From positions 1 through 5,018 of the forward strand of contig CAXRGH010000178.1 in the NCBI GenBank assembly GCA_964230195.1: a stretch of DNA of 5,018 bases. Direction: 5' to 3'. How positions within the stretch are numbered: position 1 is the stretch's first letter; each line of letters starts with the position of its first letter. Under the pieces are notes generated by a model. The model saw only the letters and a list, made by a program, of their open reading frames with translations. It had not been told where the DNA came from and did no database searches. Source of the stretch: CAXRGH01 sp964230195. GTDB lineage: Bacteria; Pseudomonadota; Gammaproteobacteria; Enterobacterales; Alteromonadaceae. Position numbers and translations under genes: made by a program. Shown in pieces: positions 1 to 5,018 of the stretch.

Positions 1-1
1 T

Positions 2-1285
2 CTTTGGTACGACGAAGTTCCAGACCTAAATCCCGCACCATACACAGTCCTTGATTACTTCCAGGCGTTAAAAACCGATGCCACTACCGAGTCAGGTAAG
101 GCGAAGGACGAGTTTCATTTTACACGTGACACTGCTGAGTATCGTCAAGCGACTCAATCCGGTGCGTCATTTGGTTTCGGTTTTAACTGGCATATCATCT
201 CTAGTGTTGGGCCAAACAGACGCTGGTATATTAGTTATGTTGACAACCAATCACCTGCACAGACTAATGGTGTGGTTCGAGGCGATAAGCTCATCTCAGT
301 GGACGGGGAGTCTTTTGCTAACGGTGAACCAGATATACTCAATGCGGGCCTTTTCCCATCCGAGGTTGGCGAAGAGCATACGTTTGGTTTTCAGCGTAAA
401 GATGGCACAGATTACACTATTACGGTCGCATCTTTAGAAGTCACTACAACGGTTGTCGACGGAGTAACAACCTTCACAAATGAAGCCAACCGAAAGGTCG
501 GATACTATCGATTCAATACGTTTATAGCACCAGGACAAGACGCTCTAATCGATGCGTTTGAGACTTTAGCAGAGGCGGATGTATCGGAGCTTATCGTCGA
601 CCTTCGTTATAATGGTGGTGGTTTACTTGCAATGTCCTCGCAAATGGCTTACATGGTAGCCGGGAGAGACCGAACGACAGGCGAAGTTTTTGAGCAATCA
701 CAGTATAACGACAAAACTGCTGATGGCGAGCCAATGCCATTTTTCAGTTCACCCATTGATTGGGATCAAGGTAGATTGGACTCTGGCACACTTCCTAGCG
801 TTGAATTAGAGCGTATCTATGTGCTGACATCTGATGGTACATGTTCCGCGAGTGAAGCATTTATCAACGGCCTTCGAGGGATTGATGTTGAAGTCAGACA
901 GATTGGCGATACAACGTGTGGTAAACCCTATGGCTTTTTACCGGAGGATAATTGCGGCACAACCTACTTCACAGTGCAGTTCAAGGGTGCCAACGCCAAA
1001 GGGTTCGGTGACTACAGTGACGGATTCAGTCCATCACTTGACCCTAGTTTATCGACCGAACTAGCAGGCTGCTTTGTTGAAGACGATGTTACTTTGCCAC
1101 TGGGTACAACGGATGACCCAATGATTAGTGCAGCATTGAATCACATGGTATCAGGCACTTGCCCTGCCGTGGCTTCGAAGCGCCGTGTTGCCGATTTTGA
1201 ACAGTTCATAATGCCTGATCCTGTTGAACAAGCTTACAAGCATCGTCAAATACGGGACCGTATCGATACGCCAATTGACTATTAG
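2..1285 (+). CDS. S41-family (C-terminal-processing-like) serine peptidase, 5' partial
   Basis: The frame is open from the left edge to TAG at 1283-1285, giving 427 residues without the N-terminus. The GTG at 272 lies inside a PDZ-like domain and is not the start. Numbering from base 2: residues 1-50 resemble the region that precedes PDZ in this family (LWYDEVPDLNP), about 57-146 are PDZ-like (SPAQTNGVVRGDKLISVDG), and about 160-345 form the S41 catalytic core. VGYYRF is at 166-171 and DLRYNGGG at 200-207. The likely nucleophile is Ser282 in CSASE, and the likely general base is Lys308 in CGKPYGF. In E. coli Prc the Ser-Lys spacing is 25 and a Gln sits at Lys+4; here the spacing is 26 and Lys+4 is Phe. 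Five cysteines (281, 306, 318, 357, 387) surround the core and suggest an exported, disulfide-bonded protein, but any signal peptide lies outside the window. Substrate unknown. The family call is firm; activity is inferred. Confidence 0.9.
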   Translation, partial: LWYDEVPDLNPAPYTVLDYFQALKTDATTESGKAKDEFHFTRDTAEYRQATQSGASFGFGFNWHIISSVGPNRRWYISYVDNQSPAQTNGVVRGDKLISVDGESFANGEPDILNAGLFPSEVGEEHTFGFQRKDGTDYTITVASLEVTTTVVDGVTTFTNEANRKVGYYRFNTFIAPGQDALIDAFETLAEADVSELIVDLRYNGGGLLAMSSQMAYMVAGRDRTTGEVFEQSQYNDKTADGEPMPFFSSPIDWDQGRLDSGTLPSVELERIYVLTSDGTCSASEAFINGLRGIDVEVRQIGDTTCGKPYGFLPEDNCGTTYFTVQFKGANAKGFGDYSDGFSPSLDPSLSTELAGCFVEDDVTLPLGTTDDPMISAALNHMVSGTCPAVASKRRVADFEQFIMPDPVEQAYKHRQIRDRIDTPIDY

Positions 1286-1303
1286 TGTCTGAAATCAATT
1301 CCT

Positions 1304-1363
1304 ATAACCTTGGGTCATCATAGATCGTATAAAGATTTATCTTGACCCACAGCAGAGGGTTAT
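1304..1363. repeat. Interrupted inverted repeat upstream of prkB
   Basis: Nested inverted arms are visible: ATAACC (1304-1309) with GGTTAT (1358-1363), TGGGTCA (1311-1317) with TGACCCA (1343-1349), and AGAT (1322-1325) with ATCT (1339-1342). No T-run follows, so this is not a convincing terminator for the S41 gene. The right TGACCCA arm overlaps the -35 hexamer of the proposed prkB promoter, so an operator role is possible. The pairing is seen; the function is inferred. Confidence 0.45.
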
Positions 1364-1370
1364 TTATAAC
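1342..1370 (+). promoter_or_regulatory. Probable sigma70 promoter of prkB
   Basis: TTGACC (1342-1347, 5 of 6 to TTGACA) is followed after exactly 17 bases by TATAAC (1365-1370, 5 of 6 to TATAAT). Transcription would start near 1377, leaving a short leader of about 28 bases. That leader contains AAGG (1394-1397), 7 bases before the prkB ATG. prkB therefore appears to have its own promoter rather than being read only from the S41 gene. Confidence 0.65.
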
Positions 1371-1404
1371 AAGCTATAAATTTATTTCCTCGTAAGGCCT
1401 GTGC

Positions 1405-2292
1405 ATGTCTAGCAAACACCCCATCATAGCAATTACCGGTTCATCGGGTGCAGGGACTTCCACCTCCACAAACGCAATTCGTCATATTTTCAGAAATTTA
1501 AACGTCAATAATGCCGCCATTATTGAGGGTGATAGCTTTCATCGCTTTACCCGCCCTGAGATGGAGTTAGAAATTCGAAAGGCGCAGGAACAGGGAAAAC
1601 ACATCAGTTATTTTGGGCCTGTAGCGAACGATTTTGTGTTGCTAGAAAAGTTATTTAAAGAATATGGCGAATCCGGATCGGGTCAATATCGTCGTTATTT
1701 GCATACCTTTGATGAAGCAGTGCCCTACAATCAAATGCCCGGCACTTTCACACCCTGGCAACCGCTACCACAAAATACCGACCTGCTGTTTTATGAAGGT
1801 TTACATGGTGGTGTTTCAAACGACGATGCTGACGTTGCTCAACACGTTGATTTGTTGGTGGGAATGGTGCCAATAGTCAACTTGGAGTGGATACAAAAGA
1901 TCATCCGCGACACTCACGAGCGTGGCCATTCAAGAGAAGCCGTTATGGCGAGTATTACCCGCAGTATGGACGACTATTTTCATTATATAACTCCACAGTT
2001 TTCGAGAACTCACGTCAATTTTCAGCGGGTTCCAACGGTAGATACATCCAATCCATTCAGTGCTCGTGACATTCCTACCTTAGATGAAAGTTTTGTGGTG
2101 GTAAGATTCCGTAGAGGTATGAAGAATATTGATTTTAGTTACTTACTACAAATGATCGACGGTGCCTTCATGTCGAGAATTAACACGCTGGTTGTGCCTG
2201 GCGGTAAAATGGGATTAGCTATGGAATTGATTCTCACGCCATTGATTGAAGAGTTGATGGAGCTTAAACAAAAAGCCAATACTGGTGATTAA
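1405..2292 (+). CDS. prkB: PrkB-type phosphoribulokinase
   Basis: Phosphoribulokinase catalyses ATP + ribulose 5-phosphate to ribulose 1,5-bisphosphate in the cytoplasm. This 295-residue protein closely resembles E. coli PrkB (about 289 residues) from end to end. The P-loop GSSGAGTS is at residues 12-19. Residues matching the Rhodobacter sphaeroides active site are present: Asp43 (catalytic base, Asp42 there), His46, Arg50, Glu131 in YEGLHGG, Lys165, Arg168, Asp169 and Arg173. VPGGKMGLAMELI near the C-terminus is also typical. There are no cysteines, so plant-type thiol redox control is excluded. The ATG at 1405 has AAGG 7 bases upstream and matches the family N-terminus. No RuBisCO or other Calvin-cycle gene is in the window. 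The E. coli protein is likewise found without RuBisCO, so the physiological role and true substrate are uncertain even though the catalytic residues look intact. Confidence 0.95.
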   Translation: MSSKHPIIAITGSSGAGTSTSTNAIRHIFRNLNVNNAAIIEGDSFHRFTRPEMELEIRKAQEQGKHISYFGPVANDFVLLEKLFKEYGESGSGQYRRYLHTFDEAVPYNQMPGTFTPWQPLPQNTDLLFYEGLHGGVSNDDADVAQHVDLLVGMVPIVNLEWIQKIIRDTHERGHSREAVMASITRSMDDYFHYITPQFSRTHVNFQRVPTVDTSNPFSARDIPTLDESFVVVRFRRGMKNIDFSYLLQMIDGAFMSRINTLVVPGGKMGLAMELILTPLIEELMELKQKANTGD

Positions 2293-2395
2293 TTCCTCGA
2301 AACAACGGGATTGAAGCCGCAAAATGTAGTGTTCATTGCGCGTCGCGACCCCAATCAAACATGACGAACAGCTAACTCCATGCTATGAAAACGTC

Positions 2396-2803
2396 TTACG
2401 CGACAGCCTTAATTTCAAAACTATGAGTAACGTCAACACTCGCACCAAGCATGATGGAAACCGAGCAATATTTATCAGCCGATAAGCTAACAGCCCTAGA
2501 CACGTGTTTCTCATCAACATTATTACCTTCAATAATAAAATGCAGATGAATGGATTTAAATACTGCTGGAACAGCATCCACTCGTTCAGCTTTCAGGTCT
2601 ACTGACACATTCACTACCTCTTGACGTGTCTTCTGAAGAATTGACACTACATCAACAGATGAACAACCACCAGCTGCCATTAACACCATTTCCATTGGAC
2701 TCGGCGCTGTAGCCCCTTTGTTACCATCCATCATAATGGTATGACCATTCTCACTGACGCCCTCAAAGGAAAGGTCATTTTTCCAAGATACTGTTGCCTG
2801 CAT
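2396..2803 (-). CDS. yhfA: YhfA-like OsmC/Ohr-family protein
   Basis: This 135-residue cytoplasmic protein of the OsmC/Ohr superfamily closely resembles E. coli YhfA (134 residues). Shared segments include MDGNKG, APSPMEMVLMAAGGCSS, DVVSILQK and LSADKYCSV. Cys47 (GGCSS) and Cys113 (KYCSV) sit where the two thiols of OsmC/Ohr peroxidases lie, so thiol-dependent peroxide reduction is plausible. The substrate of YhfA proteins is not established as far as I know. The ATG at 2801-2803 is chosen over an in-frame ATG at 2861-2863: it has a strong AAGGAG six bases upstream, and its N-terminus (MQATVSW) matches E. coli (MQARVKW). The gene is convergent with prkB across 103 bases in which I see no clear terminator. 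Its start faces ompR across a 158-base divergent region. Confidence 0.93.
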   Translation of the reverse strand: MQATVSWKNDLSFEGVSENGHTIMMDGNKGATAPSPMEMVLMAAGGCSSVDVVSILQKTRQEVVNVSVDLKAERVDAVPAVFKSIHLHFIIEGNNVDEKHVSRAVSLSADKYCSVSIMLGASVDVTHSFEIKAVA

Positions 2804-2809
2804 ATTGTT

Positions 2810-2815
2810 CTCCTT
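2810..2815 (-). promoter_or_regulatory. Shine-Dalgarno that decides the yhfA start
   Basis: On the minus strand AAGGAG lies six bases before the ATG at 2803. It supports the short 135-residue form over the 155-residue reading that would start at 2863. Confidence 0.85.
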
Positions 2816-2822
2816 CAGAAAT

Positions 2823-2839
2823 GCTTCACTTAGTGAAGC
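2823..2839. repeat. Perfect 7-bp inverted repeat in the yhfA leader
   Basis: GCTTCAC and GTGAAGC flank a 3-base centre (TTA/TAA). The site ends 7 bases upstream of the yhfA Shine-Dalgarno (2810-2815). In RNA it would form a tight hairpin in the 5' leader; in DNA it would be a compact dyad for a dimeric regulator. No T-run follows it, so termination is unlikely. The symmetry is certain and the role is not. Confidence 0.55.
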
Positions 2840-2891
2840 GGATGATAATTCAACATGAAACATTACGAAAGATTTTGTAACAATCTAAGAT

Positions 2892-2912
2892 ACAAAACAT
2901 ATCATGTGTTGT
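2892..2912. repeat. Imperfect dyad (ACAAAACA-N5-TGTGTTGT)
   Basis: Two 8-base arms match in 7 of 8 positions around a 5-base spacer. The site lies midway between yhfA and ompR and shares ACAA/TTGT ends with the palindrome centred 23-24 bases downstream. It is a possible operator for either gene, but chance symmetry in AT-rich DNA is a real alternative. Confidence 0.3.
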
Positions 2913-2918
2913 TTATAT

Positions 2919-2932
2919 GTATTGTACAATAC
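2919..2932. promoter_or_regulatory. 14-bp perfect palindrome upstream of ompR
   Basis: GTATTGTACAATAC is its own reverse complement. It ends 29 bases before the ompR ATG and contains the candidate -10 TACAAT, so a protein bound here would block or reposition polymerase at ompR. OmpR usually binds tandem direct repeats, so this palindrome is more likely a site for another dimeric regulator. The regulator is unknown. Confidence 0.5.
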
Positions 2933-2961
2933 CACTATAAGGACGTTGAAGAGGGTTTAAT

Positions 2962-3684
2962 ATGTCAGAGTTAACCACAAAAATTTTAGTAGTAGATGAC
3001 GATTTACGTTTAAGAAGCTTGCTTGAACGTTACCTCACTGAGCATGGCTATCATGTTAAGACGGCATTGAATGGACAATACCTTGATCGTGCACTTGAAC
3101 GTGAAGCCTTCCATTTAATTGTATTGGATGTCATGTTGCCGGGTGAAGATGGATTTGCAATCTGTCGACGCCTTCGTTCAGAGGGAAATGAGATCCCGAT
3201 AATTATGTTGACCGCCAAAGGTGAGGATTCTGACCGGATTGTAGGTTTGGATATTGGTGCTGATGATTACATTGCTAAACCATTTAACCCAAGAGAACTC
3301 ATGTCTCGCATAAACGCCGTTTTACGACGCCAATCTGCAACATCAATTGACACGCCAAGTATAGCAGGAACCGTTGTTCAAATGGGCAGCTATGCCTTTG
3401 ATATGGGAACACGCCAACTGGTAAGTGACAACAAAACGATTTGTCTTACAAGCGGCGAATACGCGGTGTTAAAAGTATTGGTGAACAATCCTCGCGAACC
3501 ACTGTCTCGCGATAAATTAATGCACTATGCAAAAGGACGAGATTACAGTCCACACGAGCGCAGCATTGATGTGCAGGTTTCTCGTTTACGCCGTTTGATT
3601 GAAGACCAACCCAGTAAACCTCGTTACATACAAACCGTTTGGGGTTTGGGCTACGTCTTTGTGCCCGATGAGGTTGAAGCGTGA
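2962..3684 (+). CDS. ompR: Two-component response regulator OmpR
   Basis: This 240-residue protein is nearly collinear with E. coli OmpR (239 residues). The receiver domain (about 7-122) has the acidic pocket Asp12-Asp13, the phospho-acceptor Asp56 in VLDVMLPGEDG, Thr84 (IIMLTAKGE) and Lys106 (AKPFNPREL). A variable linker (about 125-138) leads to a winged-helix DNA-binding domain (about 139-236) with LTSGEYAVLK, REPLSRDKLM, the recognition-helix region ERSIDVQVSRLRR, and the wing RYIQTVWGLGYVF. Phosphorylated OmpR dimers control porin and envelope genes. ATG 2962 has AAGAGGG with its GAGG core 7 bases upstream and matches the family N-terminus. The stop overlaps the envZ start, so the two form an operon. 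All key residues are present. Confidence 0.96.
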   Translation: MSELTTKILVVDDDLRLRSLLERYLTEHGYHVKTALNGQYLDRALEREAFHLIVLDVMLPGEDGFAICRRLRSEGNEIPIIMLTAKGEDSDRIVGLDIGADDYIAKPFNPRELMSRINAVLRRQSATSIDTPSIAGTVVQMGSYAFDMGTRQLVSDNKTICLTSGEYAVLKVLVNNPREPLSRDKLMHYAKGRDYSPHERSIDVQVSRLRRLIEDQPSKPRYIQTVWGLGYVFVPDEVEA

Positions 3685-4976
3685 CATTAGTGTCGCGAAA
3701 AAAAGCTCGGATAGCAGCAATCCTGTTTACGAGCTTTTTTTTCATCTGTTTATGGGGTTTATTGAGTTACATCGCCAAAACCACCATCATTGAACCGCTT
3801 TATGCACAGCAAATGAGGCAGTTTGAAGCTCAGGTTACCGCCTCTCTCTTGTTAAAGTTACAACAACTCGATGGGAATTCTGAGCAAAGTCATCATGCGA
3901 TTCATAATAACCTACACGATCAGCATGAAATCTGTTCGTCAAACTTACACGAGCAACTCAACACTATCTCACAAAACCTTGCTAATACATTTGATCTCTC
4001 CATTCACCCTCACATTAAGGAGTTGGATGAGCAAGTAGAATTTTGGGTGGCGCTTAAGCAACCAAATGGTGAGCTAAAATGGCTGAAATTGCTGAGTGAA
4101 AAACCTCACGCCTTTGGCTATCAATTGTATCTTTTATTAGGCGTTGTTTGCATGCTTCTGGCAGTCGTTAGCATTATGTTAGTAAGCTGGTTTTCTGTTC
4201 CTCTCAACCATTTAACAACAAAGCTCAAACAAGCCGCCCATCATCAGTTTGGCGATGATGAGATCGTATTATCAAAGCACCACGTCCTCAAACCGCTAGA
4301 GCTTTATGCTAATCGTCTTATCACCAAGTTACGTGAAATTGAGAAACAGAAAAAAGCCCTCTTATCTGCGTTATCCCATGACCTCAGGACACCCATTACA
4401 CGCATCCGATTACACTTAGATTTAATGCATGCCGACAAGAATGTCGAGGTGGCGGCTATTCAAAATGAGTTGATTTACATTGATTCAATCATCACTAAGT
4501 TTCTTGAATACAGCCAAGTTTCAATCTCGACATCACAGAAACAACACGACCTCTCACGTTCGGTACAAGAGTACATTACTCACAAATATCCAAACACAAG
4601 TAAACAGATTATTCTTCACAAACAATCCAACGTCTTGGCCTTTCTCTGCACCGATTTGTTGAACTATGCCGTTTCCCATCTAGTGGATAATGCGTTAACC
4701 TTTGCAACATCAACCGTGACAATAACGATTGAATATCACTCGGATAGCCAAGTGATGATCAGCATTGAAGATGACGGTTCCGGTATACCAGAAGAACAAC
4801 TTGAGAGCGTGTTTGAACCTATGATGAAAGCAGATAAAGCTCGGACCGAGGCAGGTTGTGGGTTGGGCCTAACCATTGCGTATCAGTCTATTCTTGCACT
4901 GAAAGGGGAGTTAACACTCACCAATCAGCCTCAATCTGGATTGAAAGCGACGATTATCTTGCCAAAAGGCCCGTAA
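3681..4976 (+). CDS. envZ: Sensor histidine kinase EnvZ, divergent histidine-rich sensor domain
   Basis: This 431-residue inner-membrane kinase/phosphatase should act on OmpR (E. coli EnvZ has 450 residues). It starts at GTG 3681, which overlaps the ompR stop as GTGA; GAGG lies 7 bases upstream, so translational coupling is likely. Basic residues (RKKAR, 6-10) precede TM1 (about 11-32). The periplasmic part is about 33-146, TM2 about 147-171 and HAMP about 172-223. The dimerisation helix has SHDLRTPITRIRL with phospho-acceptor His233 and Thr237 of the HDxxT phosphatase motif. The ATP-binding domain has the N-box HLVDNA (Asn337), Asp364 in the DDGSGIP G1 box, and the G2 box GCGLGL (392-397) with Cys where Thr or Ser is commoner. 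The sensor is poorly conserved: it carries eight His within residues 71-111 plus Cys85, and appears to lack the stretch that follows WLKTWLS in E. coli. The catalytic half is firm; the stimulus is unknown. Confidence 0.94.
   Translation: MTLVSRKKARIAAILFTSFFFICLWGLLSYIAKTTIIEPLYAQQMRQFEAQVTASLLLKLQQLDGNSEQSHHAIHNNLHDQHEICSSNLHEQLNTISQNLANTFDLSIHPHIKELDEQVEFWVALKQPNGELKWLKLLSEKPHAFGYQLYLLLGVVCMLLAVVSIMLVSWFSVPLNHLTTKLKQAAHHQFGDDEIVLSKHHVLKPLELYANRLITKLREIEKQKKALLSALSHDLRTPITRIRLHLDLMHADKNVEVAAIQNELIYIDSIITKFLEYSQVSISTSQKQHDLSRSVQEYITHKYPNTSKQIILHKQSNVLAFLCTDLLNYAVSHLVDNALTFATSTVTITIEYHSDSQVMISIEDDGSGIPEEQLESVFEPMMKADKARTEAGCGLGLTIAYQSILALKGELTLTNQPQSGLKATIILPKGP
3697..3743 (+). terminator. Terminator-like hairpin inside the start of envZ (possible attenuator)
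   Basis: A7GCTCG (3698-3709) is perfectly complementary to CGAGCT7 (3730-3741) across a 20-base loop, and the T tract is 8 long (3735-3742). The loop can pair further as AGCAG (3713-3717) with CTGTT (3724-3728, one G-U). A GC-containing stem running into eight U residues is the form of an intrinsic terminator, and the A tract would make it symmetric on both strands. It begins 13 bases after the ompR stop and lies within envZ codons 6-21, which encode the basic N-terminus and TM1. Translating ribosomes would normally melt it, so it may act only when envZ translation lags. The structure is seen; attenuation is inferred. Confidence 0.45.
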
Positions 4977-4999
4977 CGTGGGAAGGCGTTATTGCAACA

Positions 5000-5018
5000 A
5001 GATCGGAAGAGCACACGT
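5000..5018 (+). other. Illumina TruSeq adapter remnant (not genomic)
   Basis: The last 19 bases, AGATCGGAAGAGCACACGT, match exactly the start of the standard TruSeq read-1 3' adapter. Genuine sequence therefore ends at about base 4999, or 5000 if the first A is shared. Anything that follows envZ in the genome is not represented here. Confidence 0.97.

Larger units (their letters stand above)
2804..2961. promoter_or_regulatory. Divergent control region between yhfA and ompR
   Basis: These 158 AT-rich bases separate the yhfA (-) and ompR (+) starts and must carry promoters for both, unless transcription enters from beyond. Candidate -10 elements for ompR are TACAAT (2925-2930) and TATAAG (2936-2941). 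Neither has a good -35 at 16-18 bases, which would suit an activator-dependent promoter. For yhfA, TATCAT on the minus strand (2842-2847) is a possible -10, also with a poor -35. AAGAGGG (2949-2955) is the ompR ribosome binding site. TTGT/ACAA half-sites recur at 2875-2883 (TTGTAACAA), 2892-2912 and 2921-2930. I do not see a canonical CRP site (TGTGA-N6-TCACA). Confidence 0.5.

Noticed and set aside
272..1285. Starting the S41 protein at the GTG codon at 272
   Set aside because: The frame is open to the left edge, and its translation (LWYDEVP, the first half of the PDZ domain) is clearly family sequence. The GTG encodes a Val inside the PDZ domain.
2293..2395. A terminator between the convergent prkB and yhfA genes
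   Set aside because: Only short symmetric pieces such as GTCGCGAC (2342-2349) are present, with no GC stem followed by a T-run on either strand.
2804..2863. A 20-residue N-terminal extension of YhfA starting at 2863
   Set aside because: The ATG at 2803 has an ideal AAGGAG and matches the E. coli YhfA N-terminus. The extension would be encoded by the leader hairpin region and matches nothing I know.
2871..2905. OmpR autoregulatory boxes (GTAAC at 2877, GATAC at 2889)
   Set aside because: The two half-sites are 12 bases apart rather than the roughly 10 expected for tandem OmpR binding, and the surrounding match is weak.
2901..2932. A CRP site in the divergent region, expected from the E. coli yhfA-crp neighbourhood
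   Set aside because: No TGTGA-N6-TCACA or close variant is present.
3446..3745. A 99-codon open frame on the minus strand across the ompR-envZ junction
   Set aside because: It lies antisense to two firmly identified genes, has no recognisable domain, and its translation looks like out-of-frame sequence.
4974..4991. TAACG / CGTTA pairing after the envZ stop as a terminator
   Set aside because: The stem is only five bases with no T tract, and the genuine sequence ends at the adapter a few bases later, so it cannot be judged.

Overview
The window reads as chromosomal DNA of a gammaproteobacterium, probably a moderate- to low-GC, possibly marine lineage. PrkB, YhfA and OmpR all match my memory of their E. 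coli counterparts over nearly their whole length. The layout is conserved housekeeping DNA. I found no phage, IS, CRISPR, tRNA or rRNA, and no clearly new multi-gene system.

Layout: (1) bases 2-1285 (+) hold the C-terminal 427 residues of a large S41-family peptidase that runs off the left edge. (2) Bases 1286-1404 hold an interrupted inverted repeat overlapping a near-consensus sigma70 promoter. (3) Bases 1405-2292 (+) encode a PrkB-type phosphoribulokinase. (4) Bases 2396-2803 (-) encode a YhfA/OsmC-family protein, convergent with prkB. (5) Bases 2804-2961 are a divergent control region with several dyad-symmetric sites. (6) Bases 2962-3684 and 3681-4976 (+) encode an OmpR/EnvZ two-component pair that overlaps by four bases (GTGA). 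(7) Bases 5000-5018 are not genomic: they match the start of the Illumina TruSeq adapter exactly.

How the genes relate: EnvZ (inner-membrane sensor kinase) and OmpR (DNA-binding response regulator) form an osmotic/envelope-stress circuit and are translationally coupled. prkB and yhfA neighbour each other here as they do in E. coli. There the gene divergent from yhfA is crp, whereas here it is ompR. The S41 peptidase appears to be an independent unit.

The most noteworthy non-coding signal is a perfect 12-bp inverted repeat, A7GCTCG / CGAGCT7, inside the first 62 bases of envZ. It has the shape of an intrinsic terminator and could lower envZ transcription relative to ompR. Second are a 14-bp perfect palindrome 30 bases before ompR and a tight hairpin in the yhfA leader.
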